Part shown: in pieces, positions 14,834 through 23,949 of the stretch
Layout of the letters: each line of letters begins with the position of its first letter
Numbering within the stretch: the first letter of the stretch is position 1
NCBI RefSeq assembly: GCF_001611555.1
Contig: NZ_LSGP01000013.1
Coordinates: forward strand, 1 to 64,000
Reading direction: 5' to 3'
Source of the DNA: Anaerosporomusa subterranea
GTDB taxonomy: Bacteria; Bacillota; Negativicutes; Sporomusales; Acetonemataceae
DNA length: 64,000 nt
The notes under the pieces: generated by a model
What the model was told of the DNA's origin: nothing
The model's input: only the letters and a program-made list of their open reading frames with translations
Databases searched by the model: none
Program-made: the position numbers and the translations under genes

Positions 14834-15097
14834 ATGTCAAGAAGTCGTAAGCCTGTGAACCCTGCAGCGCAACAAGCACTGGACCAGTTGAAAGAAGAAA
14901 CCGCTTCCGAAATCGGATTAAAAGATTACAAAAACACGTACAAAGGCGCCTTAACCTCGGCTGACAACGGACGTGTCGGCGGCCAAATGGTTCGCAAAAT
15001 GATCGCAGCGCAAGAACAGGGCTTTGCTGGCACAAGCGGTCAAGCAAGCACTAACTCAACCCTTACTGCAAAATATGACGCTAATAACAAACCTTGA
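14834..15097 (+). CDS. Small acid-soluble spore protein, alpha/beta type
   Basis: Binds and protects spore DNA and is degraded at germination by the GPR protease. It is 87 aa, slightly longer than average. The core ALDQLKEETASEIGL contains the GPR cleavage region, and ADNGRVGGQMVRKMI is the DNA-binding helix-turn signature of the family. ATG 14834 is chosen because GGAGG lies 8 nt upstream; an in-frame TTG at 14828 is too close to it. The forespore promoter supports the call. It shows that the organism makes endospores. Confidence 0.93.
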   Translation: MSRSRKPVNPAAQQALDQLKEETASEIGLKDYKNTYKGALTSADNGRVGGQMVRKMIAAQEQGFAGTSGQASTNSTLTAKYDANNKP

Positions 15098-15108
15098 CCC
15101 ATGATCTG

Positions 15109-15141
15109 AGAAGAGCAGGCCATTTGGCCTGCTCTTCTTGT
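15109..15141 (+). terminator. Terminator after SASP
   Basis: A perfect 13-bp stem (15109-15121 with 15126-15138) with a four-base loop is followed by a short T-rich tail. Confidence 0.9.
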
Positions 15142-15251
15142 ATGTCATATTTTTGGTCAACGAAAAAGGATTTGGTTATTCAGACCGCGAATGTTAGGAG
15201 AGTGAATACGGAAAGATATGTCATATGATCGGTAAAAGGAGTGGCTTAGAC

Positions 15252-16544
15252 TTGGAAACCGTATTGATAAAAAACTTGGGCAGACATTCCGGACAGCAGA
15301 TTACCGTGGAGGGATGGCTTTATAATCGTCGCTCATCTGGCAAGATTATGTTTCTGATTGTTCGTGATGGCACTGGCTTATTGCAGGGAGTAGTTGCAAA
15401 GAAGGAAGTCGGCGAAGAAGTTTTTGCTAAGGCTGATCAGTTGACCCAAGAGTCTTCGCTGCGCTTAACCGGCATTGTCCATGAAGAACCACGTTCAGTC
15501 GGCGGCTATGAAATGCATGTGACCAACGTAGAAGTGATACATATAGCACAAGAATATCCAATTACTCATAAAGAGCACGGTGTCGACTTTTTGGCAGAGC
15601 GCCGTCATCTGTGGATCCGTACGCCGCGCCAGACCGCAATCTTGCGGGTTCGATCCGAAATCGAGCATGCCTTTCGCGATTTCTTCTATCAGCGTGATTT
15701 CGTTTTAGCTGACGCACCGATTATTACCCCAGCCGCTTGTGAAGGAACCACGACTTTATTTGAGCTTGATTATCATGGCGAAAAGGCATTTCTATCGCAA
15801 AGCGGCCAGTTATACAGTGAAGCGAATGCGATGGCGTTAGGCCGTATTTACTGTTTTGGTCCCACCTTTCGCGCCGAGAAATCGAAAACGCGGCGTCATT
15901 TGATGGAATTTTGGATGATTGAAGCAGAGATGGCTTTTTTCGATCTGGAGCAAAACATGCGTTTGCAGGAAGATATGGTGTCGTACGTTGTTCAACGCGT
16001 GCTTGAACGCTGCCAAAATGAATTGAAAGTTCTCGAACGTGATATCTCAAAACTAGAAAATATCAAAGCTCCGTTTCCGCGAATTAGCTATACAGAAGCT
16101 GTTGAAATCCTTAATAAAGCTGGCGAAGACTTCCCGTGGGGCGAGGATTTTGGCGCTCCGCATGAGACCATTATCTCCAGCCAGTTTGACCGGCCAGTGT
16201 TTGTTCACCGTTATCCGACCGCGATCAAAGCTTTTTATATGAAGCCTGATCCGAATGATCCTAAGGTCGTACTCGGTGCTGACTTGTTAGCGCCTGAAGG
16301 CTATGGCGAAGTCATTGGCGGCGGCCAGCGCATTGATGATCTGGCGCTCTTAGAACAGCGGATTGCTGAACATAAATTGCCGGTGGAGGCGTTTGAGTGG
16401 TATCTCGATCTTCGCCGCTACGGCTCAGCGCCGCATTCGGGTTTTGGGCTAGGACTCGAACGGACCGTGGCCTGGATTTGCGGGCTTGACCATATTCGCG
16501 AAACTATCCCGTTTCCCCGGATGCTTCACAAGATGTACCCCTAA
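15252..16544 (+). CDS. asnS: Asparaginyl-tRNA synthetase
   Basis: Charges tRNA-Asn with asparagine. An N-terminal OB-fold anticodon-binding domain ([22 protein letters not shown]) precedes a class II core. Motif 2 is [25 protein letters not shown] and motif 3 is [16 protein letters not shown], both in the AsnRS form. I prefer TTG 15252 (430 aa), with AAGGAG 10 nt upstream and agreement with family N-termini. ATG 15225 is in frame but has a weaker site. No T-box leader is visible in the ~110 bp upstream. The aminotransferase gene follows after 29 nt, probably in one transcript. Confidence 0.93.
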   Translation: METVLIKNLGRHSGQQITVEGWLYNRRSSGKIMFLIVRDGTGLLQGVVAKKEVGEEVFAKADQLTQESSLRLTGIVHEEPRSVGGYEMHVTNVEVIHIAQEYPITHKEHGVDFLAERRHLWIRTPRQTAILRVRSEIEHAFRDFFYQRDFVLADAPIITPAACEGTTTLFELDYHGEKAFLSQSGQLYSEANAMALGRIYCFGPTFRAEKSKTRRHLMEFWMIEAEMAFFDLEQNMRLQEDMVSYVVQRVLERCQNELKVLERDISKLENIKAPFPRISYTEAVEILNKAGEDFPWGEDFGAPHETIISSQFDRPVFVHRYPTAIKAFYMKPDPNDPKVVLGADLLAPEGYGEVIGGGQRIDDLALLEQRIAEHKLPVEAFEWYLDLRRYGSAPHSGFGLGLERTVAWICGLDHIRETIPFPRMLHKMYP

Positions 16545-16573
16545 TAACTTTTTATGTATGAGGAGGATTTTTC

Positions 16574-17818
16574 ATGATTACAAGTGTAGCCGCATCCCAT
16601 GCGAAAGGTAAGTTTGCAACAGACAACATTTTTGGAGCCAATGCAGCAGCCGTGCAAGCGGTTGCAAAATATGGCAAGGATAGTGTTACAAACGCTACCA
16701 TCGGCGCGTTATTGGATGACAATGAAGTTCTTGTGTGTTTGCCGACTGTGGAAAAGGTTCTGCGTGGACTGCCAATTCAGGAAATCATCAATTACGCCCC
16801 GATTGCCGGCTTGCCAGACTTCCAAGAATCGGTTATTGACCTGGCCTTTGCTGAGCAGAAACCAGAAGCTTATGTGAAAGCAATCGCTACCTCCGGTGGT
16901 TCCGGTGTTATCCATCATGCCATCTGGAACTATACCGAGATTGGCGATACTGTGCTGACCTCAGACTGGTTTTGGGGTCCTTACCGGGTGCTTTGCGAGG
17001 ATAAACTGCGGAAATTAGATACCTTCTCTATGTTTGATGAACAGCAGCGTTTCAACCTAAACTCTTTCCAGACAAAGCTTACTAGCCTTCTGGAGAAACA
17101 GAACAACGCTCTGTTAATCATCAATACCCCGGCGCACAATCCAACAGGTTATAGCATCTCAGATGACGAGTGGACTCAATTGCTGGATATTTGTAAAGAA
17201 AGCGCCAAAAACCCGGATAAACGAGTCATCCTGTTAGCTGATATTGCTTACATAGATTTTGCTGGTGAGAAACAAGCTTGCCGTGCATTTATGCGTCAGT
17301 TTAGCAATCTGCCTGACAATATCCTGGTTATTCTCGGCTATAGCATGTCTAAAAGCTTCACCGTATATGGCCAACGCTGCGGTGCGATGATCGGCGTTTC
17401 TTCCAACAAAGATATTATCAAAGAGTTTGAAGATATTAACCAATATACTAGCCGTGCTACTTGGTCTAACATCAATCGCGGAGCGCAACGCATGCTGGCA
17501 ACTATTCATAAAGATCAAGCTCTGCTGGCTCAGGTCGATGCTGAGCGGGATCAAGGCTACCGGACCATTCAAGAACGCGCTGGGATCTTTACTGCGGAAG
17601 CTAAACAAGCTAACCTTAAGATGCTGCCGTTTATTGCTGGTTATTTCTTGACAATTCCGGCCAAAAACCCTGAGGCTGTCTGCAATAAGCTCCATGATGA
17701 TTTGATTTTTGCTGTACCGTTAGGTAAAGGTGTTCGAATTGCGGTTTGTGCGGTTCCATCTCGGAAAATTAAAGGTATGGCTGCTAAAGTGGCTGCAGCG
17801 ATGGCGGCAGTAGAATAA
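16574..17818 (+). CDS. PLP-dependent class I/II aminotransferase
   Basis: A 414-aa fold-type I aminotransferase of the aspartate/aromatic group. Visible are ATSGGSGVIHHAIWNY (cofactor phosphate region), NTPAHNPTGYSIS, LLADIAYIDF (the Asp and Tyr that hold the ring), and the lysine Schiff-base segment GYSMSKSFTVYGQRCG. AGGAGGAT precedes the ATG. Its position behind asnS suggests aspartate or asparagine-linked nitrogen metabolism, but the amino donor is not certain. Confidence 0.88.
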   Translation: MITSVAASHAKGKFATDNIFGANAAAVQAVAKYGKDSVTNATIGALLDDNEVLVCLPTVEKVLRGLPIQEIINYAPIAGLPDFQESVIDLAFAEQKPEAYVKAIATSGGSGVIHHAIWNYTEIGDTVLTSDWFWGPYRVLCEDKLRKLDTFSMFDEQQRFNLNSFQTKLTSLLEKQNNALLIINTPAHNPTGYSISDDEWTQLLDICKESAKNPDKRVILLADIAYIDFAGEKQACRAFMRQFSNLPDNILVILGYSMSKSFTVYGQRCGAMIGVSSNKDIIKEFEDINQYTSRATWSNINRGAQRMLATIHKDQALLAQVDAERDQGYRTIQERAGIFTAEAKQANLKMLPFIAGYFLTIPAKNPEAVCNKLHDDLIFAVPLGKGVRIAVCAVPSRKIKGMAAKVAAAMAAVE

Positions 17819-17897
17819 CTACAAGTAGATTCCAGTAATGCCCCAATATAGCATGTGTTCTCCTGGCTATACTAATAGCAGAAAGGGGGATTACGCT

Positions 17898-18080
17898 ATG
17901 GGCATTCGGCATGGAAACATGCTTGATGGCACAATGTGGGAATTTGGGCGGCCAGCATTTTGGGCTGTTCATCTGGCGGGCGCAGCCGTACTTTTTTTCC
18001 TAGGCATGCGGTTTGCTGTTCGCAGGGTTCCTGTTCCCATCATGCTGTTCAGCATGTTGCGATCGCTGTTAAGACATTGA
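17898..18080 (+). CDS. Small membrane protein, unknown function
   Basis: 60 aa. It starts with a polar segment (MGIRHGNMLDGTMWEFGRP), followed by one hydrophobic helix (FWAVHLAGAAVLFFLGMRF) and a basic tail (RRVPVP...LRSLLRH). AAAGGGGG lies 7 nt before the ATG and a terminator follows the stop, both supporting a real gene. It has the layout of a single-pass inner-membrane peptide. No family is recognised. Confidence 0.65.
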   Translation: MGIRHGNMLDGTMWEFGRPAFWAVHLAGAAVLFFLGMRFAVRRVPVPIMLFSMLRSLLRH

Positions 18081-18084
18081 ACAG

Positions 18085-18111
18085 GGAGGCGGGTGATCCG
18101 CCTCCTTTCTT
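18085..18111 (+). terminator. Terminator after small membrane protein gene
   Basis: An 8-bp stem GGAGGCGG with CCGCCTCC is followed by TTTCTT. Confidence 0.75.
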
Positions 18112-18224
18112 CATACTCTGCGAGGTTATCGGGAATTACAGGAATGGCATGAGCATATCATAATTATGGTTGCATACATTCCACTATTAGCAATGACAGT
18201 GGAATGTGGGATAGGAGGATGTAA

Positions 18225-19880
18225 ATGGAGAAGATTACAATCTTATTCAGTAATGGTGAACAGCGCGAGTTTGATTGGGGAGTTTCGCTGCATGAAGTTG
18301 CTGTCAAGATGGCCCCTCTCTATACCTCACCGATTGTGGCGGCTGAAGTTGACTTTGTATTACGCGATTTGACATTTAAACTGGAGAAGGATTGTAAGGT
18401 TACTTTTCTGGACGTGTCTACTGAAAGAGGTAACAAGGTCTATCAGCGCAGTTTAGCGTTTGTTATGATCGCGGCGGCTGCAGAACTATTTCCGGGAAAA
18501 CAAGTAACTGTCGAGCATTCGCTAGGCAAGGGCCTTTATTGTGAAATGCATCTCGGACGGGCTGTGACTCAAGCTGACATCGATCAATTAAAACAAAAGA
18601 TGAATGAGATCGTGGCTGAAAATCGGCCTCTTGCCAGACGGGTTATGCCGGTCGACCAAGCGATTTCACTATTTGAAGCTGCTGGGGAAGCCGAAAAAGT
18701 TAAACTACTGATGCAGTGGAAACAACCGGACGTTGCTATTCATACCTGTGGTGAAGTGGCTGATTATGTCCATGGCGTCATGGCGCCAAACGCAGGCTGC
18801 TTGCGCCTGTTTAATCTGCGATTGTATACGCCAGGCATAATTTTATGCTTTCCGGAACAGAACAATCCCGACAAGCTGCCTGAGTTTGTCAGCCAGCCCA
18901 AGCTGGCTAAAGTCTTCCTAGAAGCTGAGCGATGGGGAGAAATTTTGCAGTGCAGCTATGTTGCCACCCTTAATGATTATATTACGCAACGCAAAATCGC
19001 AGATATTATGCGAGTCGCAGAAGCGCTGCATGAGAAGAAATTAGCAGAAATTGCTGATTTTATTTCCATTCATCGCAAGCAGGTTCGCGTTATTCTAATA
19101 GCAGGTCCGTCTTCTTCAGGCAAAACCACCTTCGCTCAGCGTTTGGGCATTCAGTTACGAGTGAATGGTATCAGACCTGTACCGATTTCTCTTGACGATT
19201 ATTTTGTTGACCGAGACCATACACCTAAGGATGAATATGGTGAATTTGACTTTGAATCCATTGATGCGATTGACATTCCGCTATTTAACCAGCAGTTGCT
19301 GCAGTTGCTGGACGGTGAAACGGTGGAAGTGCCTACATTTAATTTTCAGTTGGGAAAAAGAGAAGACAAAGGCCATCTTGTTTCCATTAGCAAAGACCAA
19401 CCCTTGATTATAGAAGGAATTCACGGCTTAAATGAACATTTGACTAAAGATGTTCCCCGCGAACATAAAGTCAAAGTCTATGTTAGCGCATTGACTCAAC
19501 TGTCTATCGACAATCACAATCGGATACCAACAACTGATGCGCGACTGATTCGACGCATCGTTCGCGACAGCCAATTTCGCGGCCATGATGCCTTGACAAC
19601 TCTACGGTTATGGCCCTCGGTGAGGCGGGGTGAAGAACGCAATATCTTCCCTTTCCAGGAAGAAGCGGACGCTATGTTCAACTCGGCGCTCATTTACGAA
19701 TTGGCTGTATTAAAAAAATGTGCAGAACCGCTGTTGGCTGCAGTACCCACAGATCAGCCGGAATATACGGAAGCAGTGCGTCTGCTTGACTTCTTAAGCT
19801 ATTTTGAGTCGATTGATGAAGACGATATTCCGATCAATTCGATTCTACGAGAATTTATCGGCAAGTCCTGTTTTCAGTAA
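18225..19880 (+). CDS. Nucleoside (uridine-type) kinase with N-terminal TGS and threonyl-tRNA-synthetase-like domain
   Basis: 551 aa. Residues 1-65 are a TGS-like beta-grasp domain. Residues ~75-200 resemble the threonyl-tRNA synthetase second additional domain, with a Cys/His segment (HTCGEVADYVHG). Residues ~285-500 form a phosphoribulokinase/uridine kinase domain with P-loop LIAGPSSSGKTTFAQRL and SLDDYFVDRDHTP. This domain order is a known family in Firmicutes, annotated as nucleoside kinase, and the exact physiological substrate is uncertain. AGGAGG lies a few nt before the ATG. It is monocistronic and converges on the carboxyltransferase gene. Confidence 0.88.
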   Translation: MEKITILFSNGEQREFDWGVSLHEVAVKMAPLYTSPIVAAEVDFVLRDLTFKLEKDCKVTFLDVSTERGNKVYQRSLAFVMIAAAAELFPGKQVTVEHSLGKGLYCEMHLGRAVTQADIDQLKQKMNEIVAENRPLARRVMPVDQAISLFEAAGEAEKVKLLMQWKQPDVAIHTCGEVADYVHGVMAPNAGCLRLFNLRLYTPGIILCFPEQNNPDKLPEFVSQPKLAKVFLEAERWGEILQCSYVATLNDYITQRKIADIMRVAEALHEKKLAEIADFISIHRKQVRVILIAGPSSSGKTTFAQRLGIQLRVNGIRPVPISLDDYFVDRDHTPKDEYGEFDFESIDAIDIPLFNQQLLQLLDGETVEVPTFNFQLGKREDKGHLVSISKDQPLIIEGIHGLNEHLTKDVPREHKVKVYVSALTQLSIDNHNRIPTTDARLIRRIVRDSQFRGHDALTTLRLWPSVRRGEERNIFPFQEEADAMFNSALIYELAVLKKCAEPLLAAVPTDQPEYTEAVRLLDFLSYFESIDEDDIPINSILREFIGKSCFQ

Positions 19881-19914
19881 TCTTGTCATTCTTATTTATC
19901 CTTGCTGCGATAAC

Positions 19915-19950
19915 AAGAAGCCCTTCCGGAATTTCCCGGAAGGGCTTCTT
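19915..19950. terminator. Bidirectional terminator
   Basis: AAGAAGCCCTTCCGG pairs with CCGGAAGGGCTTCTT (15 bp) between two convergent genes. AT-rich flanks lie on both sides. Confidence 0.88.
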
Positions 19951-19971
19951 GCTATACGTATTCAGAACAAG

Positions 19972-21339
19972 TTAGTTGGATTTGGTCCGATGTTGCTCAA
20001 AAAACTTGAGAGCAACTTCCGGAAAGGAGGCGTAAGACAAGACATCTTCTGTTGTGGCACTGGGGTAGCCTTCTTCTGCCAATTTCTTGCGTAGGGAATC
20101 CATCTGTGGCGCAATATCATCAGCTGGACGATGGGTGATCAACGGTTCATCACCCAAAATCAGCTCTTTAACCGCAGGATCAATTGGCGCTGGAGTGCGG
20201 CCGTATTTGCCACGCGCCAGATCTTTGACCTCACGCGGCACAACTTTGTAGCGCCCCATCATGACGTTGAATGCAGCCATTGAACCAACAATCTGACTGG
20301 TAGGTGTGACCAGCGGAGGATAGCCAAGCTCAGCTCTGACTTTCGGCATTTCTTCGGTTACTTCGGGGAATTTGTCAGCCATGCCTTGCTCTTTCATTTG
20401 ATTGAGCAGGTTTGACAACATACCACCAGGGATTTGGAACCGTAGAACTTTTGTGTCGATGTCGATAGCTGTATTTAACTTGAAGGTTTCAGCCAACTGC
20501 TTTTTAACACCACGGAAATGATCAGCAATCGGGAAGAGTCTGTCAAGGTCAATACCGGTGTCGCGATCTTGACCTTGCAGCGCGGCGACAAGCGCTTCAG
20601 TAGCCGGTTGTGATGAGCCCATGGCAAACGGAGAGAGAGCACAGTCAACGATGTCGGCGCCTGCCTCGATGGCTTTGAGATAGGTCATGGAAGCCATGCC
20701 GCTGGTATAGTGTGTATGGACATCGACCAGAATATGAGGGGGGAGGGATTTTTTAAGTGTACTGACCAGTTCATATGCAGTATAGGGGGCAAGCAGGCCG
20801 GCCATATCTTTAATGCAGATAGAGTCAGCGCCGCGCTCGACAAGTTCTTTTGCAACTTTTAGGAAGCTTTCGTTATCATGGTAAGGACTGATTGTATACA
20901 CAAACGCGCCTTGAACATGGGCCCCGGCTTCTTTGGCTGCTTTTATGGATACTTCCATATTGCGAACATCATTAAGTGCGTCAAAAATACGGATAACACT
21001 GACGCCATTGGCGACCGCACGCTTAACAAATTCGACGACAACATCGTCAGCATAGTGGTTGTAGCCAAGAACGTTCTGTCCGCGTAACAACATTTGAATC
21101 GGGGTTTTTTTCAAGTGTTTTTTTAGAGTGCGCAGTCTTTCCCAGGGATCTTCGCCTAGAAAGCGTAGGCAACTGTCAAACGTTGCACCGCCCCAGGCTT
21201 CAAGGGAGAAGTAGCCGACGTCATCAAGCTGTTCAAGTAGGGGGATCATGTCGTCAATGCGCATACGCGTGGCAGCAAGGGATTGGTGACCATCACGGAG
21301 TACGGTTTCGGTAATTTTTACGGGGTTCTTTTGATTCAT
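19972..21339 (-). CDS. Carboxyltransferase subunit (pyruvate carboxylase subunit B / oxaloacetate decarboxylase alpha type)
   Basis: 455 aa. Transfers carboxyl between carboxybiotin and pyruvate/oxaloacetate. The TIM-barrel begins with TETVLRDGHQSLAATRMR. EAWGGATFDSCLRFL, IRIFDALNDVRN, CIKDMAGLLAPY and VDVHTHYTSGMA include the metal-binding HTH and catalytic lysine region. No C-terminal biotinyl domain (AMKM) is present, so it must work with a separate biotin carrier. The start is ATG 21339 with GAGG upstream. Its nearest same-strand neighbour is the hydrogenase, 33 bp upstream, so the two may be co-transcribed. Oxaloacetate decarboxylase, transcarboxylase and pyruvate carboxylase roles cannot be told apart here. 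Confidence 0.88.
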   Translation of the reverse strand: MNQKNPVKITETVLRDGHQSLAATRMRIDDMIPLLEQLDDVGYFSLEAWGGATFDSCLRFLGEDPWERLRTLKKHLKKTPIQMLLRGQNVLGYNHYADDVVVEFVKRAVANGVSVIRIFDALNDVRNMEVSIKAAKEAGAHVQGAFVYTISPYHDNESFLKVAKELVERGADSICIKDMAGLLAPYTAYELVSTLKKSLPPHILVDVHTHYTSGMASMTYLKAIEAGADIVDCALSPFAMGSSQPATEALVAALQGQDRDTGIDLDRLFPIADHFRGVKKQLAETFKLNTAIDIDTKVLRFQIPGGMLSNLLNQMKEQGMADKFPEVTEEMPKVRAELGYPPLVTPTSQIVGSMAAFNVMMGRYKVVPREVKDLARGKYGRTPAPIDPAVKELILGDEPLITHRPADDIAPQMDSLRKKLAEEGYPSATTEDVLSYASFPEVALKFFEQHRTKSN

Positions 21340-21372
21340 TAAAATACCTCCTCATATGTTATGTAGGGAATA

Positions 21373-22758
21373 CTATGGATGAAGTTTGCGCGCTAGCAAG
21401 GTGGCGATCGGGCCTTCACCGGTTAGGGCCGGCAGATCGGTCTCATAGCCAAGACGCGTTAGGATAGCATAGACATGGGGATTTTCAACCGGAGTTGGTG
21501 CATGAGAGGCATCACCATAATCATTCACATGATCTGTGCCGATTTCTGGCGGCAGGATTCGGGCCGGACCGCCGACACAGCCGCCTTTGCAGGCCATCCC
21601 CTCAATAAAATTGGCATCAGGTTTACCTTTGCTGATTTCTTCAAGCACTTTTTGGCAGGCAGGAATACCATCTACCTGCAGGGGCGAGAAGCTTTGGGCT
21701 CTGCGGGGCACTAGTTTTTCTAATGTCCGAGCAACTGCGGCGCTGACGCCGCCGGTGCGGGCATATACTCGTCCTGCCCAGGATGCTTGTGAGTTTTCCT
21801 CATCAGGCATGGTGGCAGGATCGACCTCAGCAGCTTCAAAAATCGTAGCCAGTTCTTGAAAAGTCAGAACAAAGTCAATAGCGCCTTTAAGATCAGGCAG
21901 CAGCGCCTCGGATTTTTTAGCGACACAGGGTCCGATGAAGACCACTTTAGCCTCAGGAGTCAGCGCTTTAATCACCCGCGCTGAAGCCACCATCGGCGAT
22001 ACGGAAGGAGAGATATGACCCAATAAATCGGGAAACTTGTTTTCAATTAGCTTTATCCAGACTGGGCAGCAGCAACTGGTAATTAAAAAATCATCAGTGG
22101 TTTGAACGTGATCATTAAATTCAAACGCTTCCTTCATGGTGACCAAATCGGCGGCAAGAGCTGTTTCTACTACATCTTCAAAACCTAGCTTCTGCAAGGC
22201 GGTTCGCAGTTTGCCTGGCGTAACCTCTGGGCCGAACTGGCCAGCGAAAGCCGGAGCGATTGACGCATAAACCGGGTTTGTTTTTTGTCGAAGAAGATCA
22301 ATAAGGGGCACGAATTGAGACTTCTCAGACAATGCGCCAAAAGAACAGGCTGATACGCAATCCCCTTCGCCCAGGCAAAGGTCATAGTCTATAACCAACC
22401 GACCGTCTGCGTCATGGGAGATGGCGCCTTGGGCGCAAGCGGCTTCACATTTGCGGTCTACTGACTGGCAGTTGGCGCAAGCTGCTGTATTAGCAACCAC
22501 GACCGGCTCACTAGCCATACCCATTAATGCTTCTTTGTCATGCTCATAGAGTACGACATCGTCATCGTGAGGGTCAAGTCCCATTGCAATCCGGATCTGG
22601 TTTGCTACATGGCGTCGGGTTGCTTTGTCTTGAAACTCGCGCTGTAGCAGTTGGCAGATTTCTTCGCGTCGTTCTAGCAGTTGTCCAAGCCAAGCCGCCT
22701 TTGCGACCTCAAACAGTACGCGTGGGCGAATATTCAATTCGGCGGTAGGACTTTCCAC
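21373..22758 (-). CDS. Monomeric [FeFe]-hydrogenase, group-B-like
   Basis: 461 aa. An N-terminal helical region is followed by a 2[4Fe-4S] ferredoxin domain (CANCQSVDRKCEAAC at ~97-111, CLGEGDCVSAC at ~131-141). The H-cluster domain then carries three motifs: L1 ITSCCCPVW (~230), L2 IGPCVAKKSE (~278) and L3 EGMACKGGCVGGP (~389). The extra cysteine in L1 and the GPC (not MPC) in L2 are features I associate with group B enzymes. GTG 22758 is chosen because AGGGGG lies ~7 nt upstream; GTG 22767 leaves no spacer. It would make or consume hydrogen with ferredoxin in the cytoplasm. No partner NAD-binding subunit is nearby. Confidence 0.85.
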   Translation of the reverse strand: MESPTAELNIRPRVLFEVAKAAWLGQLLERREEICQLLQREFQDKATRRHVANQIRIAMGLDPHDDDVVLYEHDKEALMGMASEPVVVANTAACANCQSVDRKCEAACAQGAISHDADGRLVIDYDLCLGEGDCVSACSFGALSEKSQFVPLIDLLRQKTNPVYASIAPAFAGQFGPEVTPGKLRTALQKLGFEDVVETALAADLVTMKEAFEFNDHVQTTDDFLITSCCCPVWIKLIENKFPDLLGHISPSVSPMVASARVIKALTPEAKVVFIGPCVAKKSEALLPDLKGAIDFVLTFQELATIFEAAEVDPATMPDEENSQASWAGRVYARTGGVSAAVARTLEKLVPRRAQSFSPLQVDGIPACQKVLEEISKGKPDANFIEGMACKGGCVGGPARILPPEIGTDHVNDYGDASHAPTPVENPHVYAILTRLGYETDLPALTGEGPIATLLARKLHP

Positions 22759-22956
22759 ATATAACACCCCCTAGTGCATATTTTGCTATTTAGTAGACAA
22801 AATCCTTTTTTACTTCTATTCTAATGTTTGTTACCGTTTACTTAGCTATTCTACTAATTTGATAATCAAGATATTGACTATTGTATCATGTATACCGAAT
22901 ACAAGGCAAGAATATTCAGTTATCTATGGAGATATTTAATACAGCTCCTAGCTGCA

Positions 22957-23949
22957 TTAAATATCTCCGACACGATGACAAGCAACAAAATGCTCTGTCC
23001 CCGCTAGCGCCGAGAAGTCAGGTGAGTCTACCGCGCATCGGGGTTCAGCGTAACGACAGCGGGTCCGAAACTTGCAACCGCTAGGGGGATTTAACGGGCT
23101 CGGCGGATCACCTTGGAGGATAATTCGTTGACGTTTGGTTTCGACAATTGGATCAGGGATTGGGATAGCGGACAATAGCGCCTGTGTGTATGGATGACGA
23201 GGGTGGCTGTACAATTCATCACTGGGCGCTAGCTCAACCAGCGAACCAAGATACATAACTGCAACTCGGTGGCTAATATGTTTTACCATCGATAGGTCAT
23301 GAGCGATAAATAAGTAGGTAAGACCATAGGTCTCTTGTAATTCTTGCAACAAGTTCACGACTTGAGCTTGGATCGAAACATCCAGAGCGGAAATTGGCTC
23401 ATCACAGACTATGAACCGTGGATTCACGGCTAAGGCTCTGGCAATACCGATGCGCTGCCGCTGACCGCCACTGAATTCGTGCGGGAAGCGGCTGGCGTGT
23501 TCTGGATTAAGACCAACCTGTTTTAACAAGTGGTAGATAGCTTCCCTGCGGTTGCTGCCAACGGCCAGTTTGTGAATTTCAAGCGGCTCACCAACGATAT
23601 CGCCCACAGTCATGCGAGGGTTTAGTGAAGCGTAGGGGTCTTGGAAAATCATCTGTACCTTGCTACGCATGGCGAGAGCGTTTGGACCAGCGATTTCTTG
23701 ATGAACATCTTGTCCGTCAAACCGGACTTGGCCACTTGTCGGCTGGTAGAGACCGGCTACGGTCCGACCAATGGTGGATTTTCCACAACCGGTTTCACCA
23801 ACCAAACCTAGTGTTTCTCCAGGCCAGACTTCGAAGCTGACAGCTTCTACGGCTTTAACAAAGGAGAGCGGTTCACCCCAAAATGAATGTTTGGCGGTGA
23901 AGTACTTGGTTAAGCTTTGAACTTGCAATAGAGGCTGAGACTGGGTCAT
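22957..23949 (-). CDS. dppF: Peptide/nickel ABC transporter ATP-binding protein (DppF/OppF type)
   Basis: 330 aa. One of the two ATPase subunits of a peptide/nickel/opine-family importer. Walker A is LVGETGCGKST, the signature is FSGGQRQRIGIARAL, Walker B is FIVCDEPISALD, and the H-loop is FIAHDLS. The C-terminal oligopeptide-transporter extension has the cysteine segment CKFRTRCRYAEPRC, which is typical. It overlaps dppD by 4 nt (ATGA), last gene of dppBCDF. Confidence 0.93.
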   Translation of the reverse strand: MTQSQPLLQVQSLTKYFTAKHSFWGEPLSFVKAVEAVSFEVWPGETLGLVGETGCGKSTIGRTVAGLYQPTSGQVRFDGQDVHQEIAGPNALAMRSKVQMIFQDPYASLNPRMTVGDIVGEPLEIHKLAVGSNRREAIYHLLKQVGLNPEHASRFPHEFSGGQRQRIGIARALAVNPRFIVCDEPISALDVSIQAQVVNLLQELQETYGLTYLFIAHDLSMVKHISHRVAVMYLGSLVELAPSDELYSHPRHPYTQALLSAIPIPDPIVETKRQRIILQGDPPSPLNPPSGCKFRTRCRYAEPRCAVDSPDFSALAGTEHFVACHRVGDI

